A DNA stretch of 64,000 nucleotides, from NCBI RefSeq assembly GCF_024399335.1, contig NZ_CP075339.1:2728001-2792000 (forward strand), given 5' to 3'. A program made the position numbers and the translations under genes. Positions 49,788-57,993 of this stretch are shown here, in pieces. The notes beneath the pieces were generated by a model. It was given only the letters and a program-made list of their open reading frames with translations. It ran no database searches and was not told the DNA's origin. The stretch comes from Leucobacter aridicollis. Its GTDB lineage: Bacteria; Actinomycetota; Actinomycetes; Actinomycetales; Microbacteriaceae. How positions within the stretch are numbered: position 1 is the first letter of the stretch; each line of letters starts with the position of its first letter.

Positions 49788-50665
49788 CTCGCCTCGATCT
49801 GGATCTCGTCTTCGTCATCACGACGCCGCTTCGCTGCGAACAGCATGAAACCGATGAGCAGTAGCGCGAGTGCGATGCAGATCAGGGCGAGCATGCCAGT
49901 GCCGCCTGTCACACTGATCTCGGGGGTCGACGTTTCGCCCGTGAGGTTCACACCAACATCAAAGCTCAGCTCGGTCGACGGAGCACCAGACGCGTTCGAC
50001 GTCTCAACGCCCGCGTCCATCGCGAACCCGAATGTGACTGGCACCGTTGCGCCCTTCGCAACCGCGACCTCGGCAACTGAAACGCGGTCACCGGCCTTCA
50101 ACGCCTCGAACGTTTCCTCGCCAGTCACGCCAGCGACATCCCAGAACAGCGTGACGTCCTTCGCAAGCTCAGGGTTCAACGCTCCCTCAGGGATGAGCTC
50201 GGTCACGTCAAGCGTCACGGCGGCAACGCCCTCACCGGGGCCTGCGTTCACGACGTTCAGGGTGCGGGTCACACGGTCACCGGGTGACGCCTTCCGGTCG
50301 CCGATGAATGTGGTCTCCGCCCGCGCGTACTCGGCTCCGGTCCAATCCAGGTGAACGGCCGGGCCGTCCCATTCCGCCTGAATCGTCGCCGCGGGAAGCG
50401 TTGTCGCGCCCTGTACAGTCGTCCCGCTACCCAACCGCTCAGGCGCTTGCGGCGTCCCGCCAGCGGCGACAGTGTTCGTACGGCCACCAAACATCGGCAG
50501 CGAGTCGGCCATCGCGAGCGCGACACCGGCTCCGAGGAGCAGCAACACAGTGAGAATACCGGCGATGAACTTGCCTCGCGCGCTCATCCCATGGCCGGCG
50601 TCGACGGTGAGCACCGTACTGGCAGCGCGCGTCGCGTGGTCGTCTGTGGAGATACGCAAGGTCAT
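49784..50665 (-). CDS. Surface protein with N- and C-terminal membrane segments, SipW-type locus
   Basis: 293 residues. A cytoplasmic N-terminus leads to a membrane segment (about 31-53), then a beta-rich external domain (about 55-255) with KASPGDRVTRTLNVVNAGPGEG, similar in style to camelysin or DUF11-like domains. The C-terminus is VTGGTG, a 20-residue membrane segment and AKRRRDDEDE, laid out like a cell-wall sorting signal but without LPxTG. The ATG overlaps the signal peptidase stop (ATGA). It may anchor or initiate the fibre made by the upstream genes. Confidence 0.7.
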   Translation of the reverse strand: MTLRISTDDHATRAASTVLTVDAGHGMSARGKFIAGILTVLLLLGAGVALAMADSLPMFGGRTNTVAAGGTPQAPERLGSGTTVQGATTLPAATIQAEWDGPAVHLDWTGAEYARAETTFIGDRKASPGDRVTRTLNVVNAGPGEGVAAVTLDVTELIPEGALNPELAKDVTLFWDVAGVTGEETFEALKAGDRVSVAEVAVAKGATVPVTFGFAMDAGVETSNASGAPSTELSFDVGVNLTGETSTPEISVTGGTGMLALICIALALLLIGFMLFAAKRRRDDEDEIQIEAS

Positions 50666-51555
50666 CCCTCGTTTCGGTGGTTCGGCGTAACGTGTGAGTG
50701 CTTCGCGTCTGCAGCTGACGCTTCGGGCTCGGTTGACTTCAGGAGGGCTTCTGCCTCTGTGACTGCGTCTCGCCCGCCCATTGCGAACGCAAGTTCGCGT
50801 TCCCTGAGCTCGATCTCCCGCTCACGCAGCGCGAGTTCTCGCTCTCGAAGCTCTTGCTCTCGCGGCTCCGCAGGCGGGGCGAGATATCCCGCGACAGGCG
50901 CGGCTCCTGAGGCGCCAGGCGCTCCGGGCCCAGTTCCCTGAGGCCGCGGCACCGAGACGACAGTCGTGCGGGGCTTGCGGAAGCTACTCAGCGCTCCCCA
51001 GCCGATCAGCACTGCCGCAGCTATGGCTGCAACGATCATCGGGTTTTGCGATACCCACTGGCGGGCCCAGCCGAGCCCGGGAACGCCGTACATGAATACG
51101 CCGCGGACCTGCGCTGGCGAAACTGGCTCGTCGACAGCGGAGTTTGCGTCGCCCTGCGTGATGAGACGGCAGGAGGTCCCATCCTCAAAAGTGCCAATCG
51201 TCTTACCGATCACGCGGTGTGTGATGAGTGTCGGGTCATTCGGTTCTGGAAAGTAGGTGACAATCTGCCCAACCGACACGTCGTTGCAGACCTTCGCCTC
51301 GTCAGTTCCCTTGACGACAACAACGTCGCCCGGGGAGAACGTCGGCTCCATAGAGCCAGAGAGCACGGTCAGCGAGTCTCCGCCGAGCACCCGCGGCACA
51401 ACAAGCAGTGCCGCGAGAGCCGCGATGACAAGAATGGCGAAGGCGGACCCGATCGCGCGGGCAGCAATCTGCCAGGGCGAGTCATACCAGCCGCGGGTCT
51501 CCCTGCGGACTACCGAGCGCGTAGGCTTCCTGCGTGCGTTCGTAGCGGTACTCAT
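50662..51555 (-). CDS. SipW-type (ER/archaeal-like) signal peptidase I with helical tail
   Basis: 297 residues. TM1 is at about 32-57, then the S26B catalytic set: Ser68 in LSGSMEPTFSPGD, His113 in LITHRVIGK (His in place of the usual bacterial Lys) and Asp in QGDANSAVDE. TM2 is at about 172-190. A Pro/Gly/Ala linker and a charged repeat helix (ELREREL-ALREREIELREREL, about 235-257) follow, unusual for this family. It should cleave the alternate signal peptides of the three neighbouring exported proteins. ATG with GGAGG upstream. Confidence 0.9.
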   Translation of the reverse strand: MSTATNARRKPTRSVVRRETRGWYDSPWQIAARAIGSAFAILVIAALAALLVVPRVLGGDSLTVLSGSMEPTFSPGDVVVVKGTDEAKVCNDVSVGQIVTYFPEPNDPTLITHRVIGKTIGTFEDGTSCRLITQGDANSAVDEPVSPAQVRGVFMYGVPGLGWARQWVSQNPMIVAAIAAAVLIGWGALSSFRKPRTTVVSVPRPQGTGPGAPGASGAAPVAGYLAPPAEPREQELRERELALREREIELRERELAFAMGGRDAVTEAEALLKSTEPEASAADAKHSHVTPNHRNEG

Positions 51556-51611
51556 CGGATCCTCCTCTCAAGGACTGTGGGTGTTGTGCGGGGTTGAAGT
51601 GTGAGGGGGGA

Positions 51612-51674
51612 ACCCCGCAGGCCCTGCCGGTGGCCTGGCCTGCGGGGGTCCCGGTGCTCGCGCGATGCGCGAGC
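51612..51674 (-). promoter_or_regulatory. Two hairpins between the SipW substrate and signal peptidase genes
   Basis: In transcription order: a perfect 8-bp stem GCTCGCGC-ATC-GCGCGAGC (51674-51656), 9 bases after the 51683 stop, then a longer stem ACCCCcGCAGGCC/GGCCTGCGGGGT (51649-51612) followed by TTCCCCCC. They probably stop or slow some polymerases, so that the substrate gene is expressed above the peptidase. Confidence 0.6.
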
Positions 51675-51682
51675 TGGGGCAC

Positions 51683-52501
51683 TTAGTTGAACTGTGCGCC
51701 GGTGTCGCGGACCTGGTTCAGCGAAACTGTCAGCTCGCCGAGGGTGTCAACAGCGGTCACGTCGATGCGATCCTCAACTGTCACATCGGTGTCCTGGTAA
51801 CGGAAGTCGCCGTTCTGATCCTCGTAGAACGAAGCGTAGATGACAACGGTGAGGTCCTCCGAAGTTGTCGGCATACCGAACACTGCCGACTGCGCTGCTG
51901 CGCCGCCTACTGCGGTTGCTGCACCCAGGATGCCGTTCGTAGCATCCTCGGCGCCTGCGTCCTGGCCGGTTGCAGGAGCCGAGAGGTACAGGAGGGGTGC
52001 GTCAGCGGTCTTCGGCAGCGCGGTCTCAGTGACGAGCAGCTTGCCGTCGTAGTAGACCTCGTAGCTGTAGTTGATGCCCGAGACGTTCTCCTGCAGCTTG
52101 TCAAGACCGTCGATCCCTACGCGAGCGACGAGGTTGTCGCCGTCAAGCGTGGCCGTAGCGCTGAAGGATGCAGCGAGCTTGTCGCCCGGAGCAATCCGCC
52201 AGGTCGCAACGTCGGTGATCTCGTGGCCCGGCTGCTGGGTGCCGTCGGTGCCGGTTACCGGGTCAGTTGCGTCCTTACGGTCGTTCGACACATCCCAGAA
52301 CGAGGTGTCGGCCGACTGAACGAGGTTCAGATCACCGGCGGTGATGTCGCCGCCCGAGAACGTGTCGGATGCTGACCAGAGGGCGAAGGTCGAGCCGCCG
52401 ATGAGGAGCGCAGCGGTACCTGCAGCTACCCACATGAAGCCCTTGCGGCGCTTGTTCTGCTCGGTGACAACGATGACCTGGTCGTGGTTCGTGTTCGACA
52501 T
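51683..52501 (-). CDS. SipW-dependent-type exported protein (putative main fibre subunit)
   Basis: 272 residues. The alternate signal peptide is clear: KRRKGFMWVAAGTAALLIGG then FALWSASDTFSGGDITAGDL. The mature part is acidic and beta-rich, with a TasA/camelysin-like opening (GDITAGDLNLVQSADTSFWD) and no Cys, Trp-rich core or anchor. It ends QVRDTGAQFN. The start has AGGAGA. Its position before the double hairpin, and a poly-C tract 79 bases upstream, suggest separate regulation. A fibre-subunit role is inferred from the SipW pairing. Confidence 0.85.
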   Translation of the reverse strand: MSNTNHDQVIVVTEQNKRRKGFMWVAAGTAALLIGGSTFALWSASDTFSGGDITAGDLNLVQSADTSFWDVSNDRKDATDPVTGTDGTQQPGHEITDVATWRIAPGDKLAASFSATATLDGDNLVARVGIDGLDKLQENVSGINYSYEVYYDGKLLVTETALPKTADAPLLYLSAPATGQDAGAEDATNGILGAATAVGGAAAQSAVFGMPTTSEDLTVVIYASFYEDQNGDFRYQDTDVTVEDRIDVTAVDTLGELTVSLNQVRDTGAQFN

Positions 52502-52579
52502 GATGGTGTTTCTCCTAGTTGGTTGAGCGCAGGGGGATGCAGACCTCGGTCGGCGCTCAGCGCCAAGGCCACGTTTTAT

Positions 52580-52589
52580 GGGGGGGGGG
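52580..52589. repeat. Homopolymer tract of ten C (minus strand)
   Basis: Ten G on the plus strand, ten C in transcription order. It starts 1 base after the stop of the 301-residue gene and 79 bases before the ATG of the next SipW-type gene. It is the longest homopolymer I noticed in the window and a candidate slippage site. Confidence 0.9.
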
Positions 52590-52590
52590 A

Positions 52591-53496
52591 TTAGTCGCGA
52601 GGTGAAAAAGCGGGGTTCACGTTCGTGACGATCGGGTCAAGCGAGATGACGAGGTCTGGCTCGCCTGACGGGTCTGGGTAAATATCGGCGTCCCACTCGG
52701 CGGAGGCTTTCGCCTTCGTCGTGTCTTCTGCCGTCGCCTCGACGTTCGCAAGGTTGCGGTACACGCCGAGAAGTTCGAGTGCCGGCGGGAAGCCGACCTG
52801 GGAGTGCCAGCGGGCGATGGCGCCGTTCGCGCTGCCATCCTCCGCGACGCTGGTGACCCGTACGTCGTTGATGTACGTGCCGTCAGCGATCGAGTTCCAG
52901 CTGATCGCCGCACACCACTCCTGGCTCGTCTCGGTGCCGTCGAGTGCGGTGCCGGGAGCCTGAAGTTCGACATCAGCATTGCCAAAGAGATAGATGTTCT
53001 TTGGTTCCTCACCCTCTGGCGTCTCGGGAGTCGCGGGAACTGCAGAGCAGTCACCGCCGTCACCAGCGCGGAACACCTTGAGTGTCGACTTTTCGAGCAC
53101 CGTGACAGGCTTCGCCACGCCAGAGGCCACGCTGTGAGGCTCCTCGCCATCCTTCACCTGTTCAGTGACGGCGACGTCGTAGTTCAGCCCTGCAATACCG
53201 AGCGCGTTCCCACTCGCGGTGAACCGCCAGATAACCGGGTCCGCGTCGATGGTGGTCTGATCGAGCACCTCGATGATCTTCTTGCCTGGCAGAGTGACAG
53301 TCACCGGAGCGCCACCGGCCGAGTAGCCAGGCTCAGTCACTGTCTCAGAGGCAGCGCCAAACCGGACTGCGCCGAGCGATACGTCGGGGACAGTTGCACC
53401 GACCCGAGCGCTCCAGAGAGCTGCGGCCGCGAGGCCGCCAGCGAGGAGCACGACAACCGCGCCGGCGGTGACTACGTTACGGGTACTGCGCTTCAT
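52591..53496 (-). CDS. Exported protein with SipW-like signal peptide
   Basis: 301 residues. The n-region KRSTRN and hydrophobic segment lead to ALWSARVGATVPDVSLGAVRF, which matches the ALWS hallmark of alternate signal peptides. The mature part is beta-rich with two Cys (GGDCSAV, EWCAAISWNS) that may form a disulfide. No C-terminal anchor. It starts 3 bases after the preceding gene; ribosome site GGGGAGGG lies within that gene. It may be an accessory or cap subunit. Confidence 0.75.
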   Translation of the reverse strand: MKRSTRNVVTAGAVVVLLAGGLAAAALWSARVGATVPDVSLGAVRFGAASETVTEPGYSAGGAPVTVTLPGKKIIEVLDQTTIDADPVIWRFTASGNALGIAGLNYDVAVTEQVKDGEEPHSVASGVAKPVTVLEKSTLKVFRAGDGGDCSAVPATPETPEGEEPKNIYLFGNADVELQAPGTALDGTETSQEWCAAISWNSIADGTYINDVRVTSVAEDGSANGAIARWHSQVGFPPALELLGVYRNLANVEATAEDTTKAKASAEWDADIYPDPSGEPDLVISLDPIVTNVNPAFSPRD

Positions 53497-53499
53497 GGA

Positions 53500-54177
53500 T
53501 CAGCCCTCCCCGTTCTTGTAGCCATCGCCTGAGCGGATTTGCTCGAGCGTCACATTGATGCCGTCAACCGACCACTTGTCGAGGTCGTCGAGTGGCGCCT
53601 TGTCTGTCCAGCGGTAGTCACCGAGCACCTCGATCGTCACTACGACGGTCCAGTTCGCGGTCACTCCGTCGTTGCTGCCGGTGAGGCCAGCAACGCGTAC
53701 CGGCTCGCCGAGCTCTGCTTCCTCGGAGGCGGGCTCTGACTGCGCATTCTCGACAACGTAGGTTGCCGCGAGTGTGCCGTCCGCGATGCTCTGCTCCGCG
53801 CCCGACCCCATCTCAACGTTCATGCGAGCGTTGAGGTTGTCACCCTGAAGCACAGTGGTGAGCGGGACTCGGATCTCGACGATGTCGCCAGGCATCGAGT
53901 GGAAGCCGGCGGTGCCGCCTGCCAGTGTGCCCGCGGCGGGGGCAGCCACCTCAGGGGTGATCTGCGCCCACGTACCCTCGCCGTAGCTCAGGTTCAGGTC
54001 ACCGGCCGCGACCTTTCCGCCTGCGAAGTTGTCCTGCGCATTCCAGAGGGCGTATGCGGCTCCACCTGTCGCGAGCAAGCCAACCGCTGCGATCGTCGCA
54101 CCCGCAATGAGCTGTGTTCTATAGCTCATTCCTTGGACCCGTTTTCGGGCCGCGCCGAAGGCGCTTCTGGGTTTCAC
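53500..54177 (-). CDS. SipW-dependent-type exported protein
   Basis: 225 residues from the GTG at 54177, which overlaps the stop of the beta-helix gene (GTGA). An ATG at 54129 (MSYRTQLIAGATIA) is an alternative that gives a shorter n-region. The signal is GGAAYALWNAQDNFAGG, then KVAAGDLNLSYGEGTWAQIT. The mature domain is camelysin-like and ends in the pattern WSVDGINVTLEQIRSGDGYKN. No anchor. It is 3 bases from the next SipW-type gene. Confidence 0.82.
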   Translation of the reverse strand: MKPRSAFGAARKRVQGMSYRTQLIAGATIAAVGLLATGGAAYALWNAQDNFAGGKVAAGDLNLSYGEGTWAQITPEVAAPAAGTLAGGTAGFHSMPGDIVEIRVPLTTVLQGDNLNARMNVEMGSGAEQSIADGTLAATYVVENAQSEPASEEAELGEPVRVAGLTGSNDGVTANWTVVVTIEVLGDYRWTDKAPLDDLDKWSVDGINVTLEQIRSGDGYKNGEG

Positions 54178-57014
54178 CTGGAACCACCGACAGTCGTATC
54201 CTCAGGGATCAGGCTGCCGCAGGCGGAGAGCAGGGTGCTCTTGCCAACCGCGAGCGACGGAACCGTACCGATGACACCGTTCTCACCCAGCCGGGTGTCA
54301 GTGTCTGTGACAGTGATATCCGTCAGCTCTGTTGCCCAGTCGTCAGCTGAGATGTTCGACACCTCGTAGACGAAGCAGACAGCCTGGCCGTCAGTGAGTC
54401 GTGCCCCTGCAAGAGCCTCTGTCCCGGTTGCCATGATCTGCGCCGGCGACGACGCGTCCGTGACGTCAGTGAAGGCACGCTTGGTGATCTTCACCGAGGG
54501 ATCCGTCGAGAACAGCTTCACAAGAAGGTCGTTCACGACAAGCCCATCGAAGTTGGTGTCGTCAGACGACACCGTGTGGCTGAAGCGCACCGGCGTATTC
54601 GCGGGGACGTCGCCAGCTGCAGCGGTCACCTTGATCTTGCCCGAGCTTGTCGCGCCAGCTGCGATGACCGCGTTGACGTTCGAGAGTTCGACGCTGTTTT
54701 CTGTCGCAGCCTGGTCAGGCGTCGCAACGAAGTTCAGATCAGATGCGGGCTTCGGGGCGCCAGACGAGACCGTGAACTCGTACTGTTTGCCAGACGGCTC
54801 ACCCGTTACCAGCGTGAACGAGCCAGGCTTCGCCTGCACGGGGTTGATGAACGTGATGTCAGGGTCGGTGCTCGTCGCAGCGTCACGGTTCGTGAGCCCA
54901 CCCGAGCTCGTCACCTTCTCAGCCGCGATACCAGCGGTCACCTTCGCCGAGTCATCAACCCGTGCTATCACGGTGAACTCGCGGTTCGCGCTTCCCGAAA
55001 CTGGCTTCACCGACACTGAACGAGGGTTCAGGCGGCCCGCATCGATGGTCTCGGAGACCGCAGCAGCGGTCACGTCGACGACACCAGCGGTCACACTCGC
55101 GGGGTTCAGCGGCAGCGACGACTTGACTGTGTAGTGCAGGTCGCGTGCCATTGTCGAATCGTTCTGCGTCGCCGACTGATCGATTGAGATCTCCGGGCGG
55201 CAGTTACCACTGAAGCCGACCATTCGCGAGTACTGCGATGACTGACCAGTGGTCGCGCCAACGGTCTGAACTCGAACATAGCCCTGGCCAGCACCAGTGT
55301 TCGCATCAACAATTGTCGCCTCGTCGAACTCGCCGACGACCGTCGACGGGAACTTCTGCGGGCCGACAGGAAGGTCAAGCAGCAGCTTGGCGCTTGCGCC
55401 TGTGAGGCCCTCGACGCGGCCGAGGTATACCTCTGCGGTACGGTCCGCGGTCCAGTACAGGTCGAGATCGACCGTGCTCTCAGGGAGCGGGAGGTCGCTC
55501 GGCGCCGATACGTCAAGCGTCGCAACACATGCGGGCACGTCTTCAGCGAGCGGCGATTCGACCTGGATCGAACCTGCAGGTGCATCATTGGTGAGCACCG
55601 CGGCGGTACCTGTCGGGTACCACGTCATTACGCGGCCGTTCGCATTCGTGTTGTTGTCAACGAGCGCAGTCACTCCGTCGCGGCCTTCCTCAGCCGTTCC
55701 CGGCCGGTTCTGGCTCGCGCTCCGAGCACCAAAGGTGTTCTTCTCCACGTTCACATTGCCCGTGTTTTGCAGGTAGACCGAGTTGCCGGTGTATCCGTTG
55801 AAGTAGTTGTTTGCGATGCGCATGTCACCGGCGTTGCCAGTGGTCGTGTTGCCGTTCCAGGCAATCGCGTGGCTCTGCCCACTCGTCGCACGCACGAATT
55901 GGTTCCCAGTGATCTGGTTCTTTCCACCAATCTGCCCATAGGGCAGCGTGATGAACGCGTTGTACACTCCGGTGCCGTAGCCCTGAACGTTAATAAACTC
56001 GTTGTCAGTGATGTTGATGTTCGAGGCCTTAACGCTGTAGCCGGCGGCTGCGTTGGTCGTGAACGGGAATGCGACCTGGTTCGTGAGGTTCGACACGAAC
56101 GAGTTCTTAAACGTAAACCCATCAAGCACGACGTTCTGATTGCGGGGCAGGAACTGCATGAGGCTCGTGCGGCAACCAGAGCCATCGCTAGCTGTGCACC
56201 GTCCGCCAACCGTATAGGTGACGCGCACGTTGTCGATCGTCACATTCTCGATCGGGGTGTTGTTTTGCGCATTGAAGTAGAACAGACCCGTCGCGGTGCC
56301 AGCGTCGTAGAACCCCTGCACACGGTAGTTCTTCAGGGTGATGTTCTTGGAGCCCTCGCGGAACACGATGAAGCGCTCGGGGCCGTAGTGGGCCTGAGTC
56401 ACCGAAGAGCCGCCGTCAATGGTGACACCATCGGCCTTCGGCCCCATCACAAATGACGACTCAGCAGAAAGCATCTGCGTGACGTTCTTAAACACGATGT
56501 CCTTGCCGTTCACGTGGAACAGTGCACCGCCAACGTCACGTGACGCCTCAACTGTGACCTCATTCTTGAGGTCGATCGTCACCGGGCTGGTCACAAGGAA
56601 GTGGACCCCGGAGTCTTGGTTAGACACAAGCCCGGTCTGCATGTACTGATAGCTCGTACCAACAGGGTCGATGTTGCCAGTGAAGCCGGGAGCCGGAGTG
56701 ATGAGCACCGCGCCAGGCGCGAGGTTCAACGCGTTCGATTCCTCAAGCGCAGCCCGCAGGGTACACGTACCTGCCGCGGTCGCGCAGACTCCGTCGCCGG
56801 GGTTCGCGTCCTTTGCATTGGCGCTCACATCGGCCGAGTTCAGCTCGAATGTGTGGGTGACAGCCTGAGCGGACGACGCCGGCAGGAACGGGCTCGCGAT
56901 CAGCGCTACCGCGAGAGCGGCGGCAGCAAACGCACCTCCGCGCCGCCTGTGTAGACGTCCGGCCGCGTGGCGTGATGCTGCGGCCGCTCCGCCTGTGCTC
57001 GCTCGATGTCGCAT
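54174..57014 (-). CDS. Large secreted right-handed beta-helix surface protein
   Basis: 946 residues. A Sec signal peptide ends SSAQA at about residue 51. The mature start has DGVCATAAGTCTLRAALEES, the CSLREA-like cap of parallel beta-helix proteins. A beta-helix of repeated short strands follows (VTIDGGS, NITLKNYRVQGF, NVTIDNVRVTY, NINITDNEFINV), about 70-450, then three or four Ig-like/DUF11-type domains. It ends TVGGSR, with no LPxTG or membrane anchor. The start is an ATG after GGAAGGGG. As first gene of the operon it may be the tip adhesin or a surface-layer partner of the fibre. Confidence 0.8.
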   Translation of the reverse strand: MRHRASTGGAAAASRHAAGRLHRRRGGAFAAAALAVALIASPFLPASSAQAVTHTFELNSADVSANAKDANPGDGVCATAAGTCTLRAALEESNALNLAPGAVLITPAPGFTGNIDPVGTSYQYMQTGLVSNQDSGVHFLVTSPVTIDLKNEVTVEASRDVGGALFHVNGKDIVFKNVTQMLSAESSFVMGPKADGVTIDGGSSVTQAHYGPERFIVFREGSKNITLKNYRVQGFYDAGTATGLFYFNAQNNTPIENVTIDNVRVTYTVGGRCTASDGSGCRTSLMQFLPRNQNVVLDGFTFKNSFVSNLTNQVAFPFTTNAAAGYSVKASNINITDNEFINVQGYGTGVYNAFITLPYGQIGGKNQITGNQFVRATSGQSHAIAWNGNTTTGNAGDMRIANNYFNGYTGNSVYLQNTGNVNVEKNTFGARSASQNRPGTAEEGRDGVTALVDNNTNANGRVMTWYPTGTAAVLTNDAPAGSIQVESPLAEDVPACVATLDVSAPSDLPLPESTVDLDLYWTADRTAEVYLGRVEGLTGASAKLLLDLPVGPQKFPSTVVGEFDEATIVDANTGAGQGYVRVQTVGATTGQSSQYSRMVGFSGNCRPEISIDQSATQNDSTMARDLHYTVKSSLPLNPASVTAGVVDVTAAAVSETIDAGRLNPRSVSVKPVSGSANREFTVIARVDDSAKVTAGIAAEKVTSSGGLTNRDAATSTDPDITFINPVQAKPGSFTLVTGEPSGKQYEFTVSSGAPKPASDLNFVATPDQAATENSVELSNVNAVIAAGATSSGKIKVTAAAGDVPANTPVRFSHTVSSDDTNFDGLVVNDLLVKLFSTDPSVKITKRAFTDVTDASSPAQIMATGTEALAGARLTDGQAVCFVYEVSNISADDWATELTDITVTDTDTRLGENGVIGTVPSLAVGKSTLLSACGSLIPEDTTVGGSR

Positions 57015-57291
57015 GTCGAGGTGTCCCCTTCCAATCGCTGTTCTTCCCTTACAAGAACAGCCTGACCGAAGGAATGTGGGGTGAGTATTGCGAATGACAA
57101 CGCTGACGAGCCGCTGAGTAGCAATCCATACGCAACTGAGTATCTGCAACGACCTACCCAGCAGGGTCCCTAAGTAGGAGATTGCATTTATGCCCCACAG
57201 CCAAGGCACTGGTAGTACGTAGTCGAAGCCAACTACCTACAGCACGTCCCCGGCCCCCTCAGGCCGCGCGGGCCCGCTCAGTTGAACACTC
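57015..57291 (-). promoter_or_regulatory. Long leader/promoter region of the SipW-type operon
   Basis: 277 bp without a gene. Near the start codon is a perfect 8-bp hairpin CTGTTCTT/AAGAACAG with a 7-base loop (57038-57060). Further up are an inverted repeat GTAGT-N8-ACTAC with outer GTAG/CTAC (57212-57240) and the palindrome CCTAAGTAGG (57170-57179). I found no convincing -35/-10 pair. The region looks regulated rather than constitutive. Confidence 0.45.
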
Positions 57292-57993
57292 TTACGAGAG
57301 CAGTCCAGGGTCGCTCGAGTGCCGGGTCAGCTCCTCTTCGAGCGCCGCGCGCATGGTCCCACCGATGACCCGATCGGCGCCGGCGACACCGATGCCCTCA
57401 AGCGCTGCAATCGCCTCCCCCGCCGACGCCCGCGCTGCCTCACTCGCCATGATGACTGCGCGCGCGTACTCGGCCCGATCCGCTTCGGCAACGAGCACCG
57501 GCTCCGCACCCATCTCGACGACGAGCGCCTGCCCGATCGGCTGCACAACTGCTGGGGCAGTCACGGCGACAGTCGCCCCCGAGAGCCGTGTGAGGTCGAG
57601 GCTTGTGCCGGTGAACACGATGCCAGGGTGCAGCGCGATGGGAATGACCCCTGGGGCGTCACTGAACACCGCTGTGCCGTATTCAGGCGCCGTATGAATG
57701 ACAAGCTGGCCTGGCTGCCAAGCGCCAAGCTTTGCGAGCCCGGAGACCAGGCCAGGAAGTTCGCTGCCCGGCACAGCGAGCAACACCATCTCAGCCCGCC
57801 TGACGACTTCCTGCACGTCGAGGATGGGAACGCCTGGCAACATCGCCTCGGCGCGTTCCCGGCTCTCTTCGCTCAGCGCACTGATACCGACAATTGCGTG
57901 ACCAGCGCCAGCGAGCGCGCGTCCCAGTACTGGGCCAACCTTGCCGGCGCCGACAATACCGATTCCGAGTCGGCTAGATTGCAGGCCGCTCAT
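57292..57993 (-). CDS. DUF2520 Rossmann-like protein
   Basis: 233 residues. The N-terminal NAD(P) motif is IGIVGAGKVGPVLGRAL, then the reductase-like fold and a DUF2520 helical domain (HPGIVFTG). It is somewhat shorter than typical family members. In many actinobacteria it lies beside folK and pantothenate genes, as here next to the folate cluster; the substrate is unknown. It overlaps the PH-domain gene by 20 bases. Confidence 0.85.
   Translation of the reverse strand: MSGLQSSRLGIGIVGAGKVGPVLGRALAGAGHAIVGISALSEESRERAEAMLPGVPILDVQEVVRRAEMVLLAVPGSELPGLVSGLAKLGAWQPGQLVIHTAPEYGTAVFSDAPGVIPIALHPGIVFTGTSLDLTRLSGATVAVTAPAVVQPIGQALVVEMGAEPVLVAEADRAEYARAVIMASEAARASAGEAIAALEGIGVAGADRVIGGTMRAALEEELTRHSSDPGLLS

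Noticed and set aside
49784..57014. LPxTG/sortase-assembled pilus locus
   Set aside because: No sortase and no LPxTG motif in any of the six proteins. The peptidase is the S26B signal-peptidase type.
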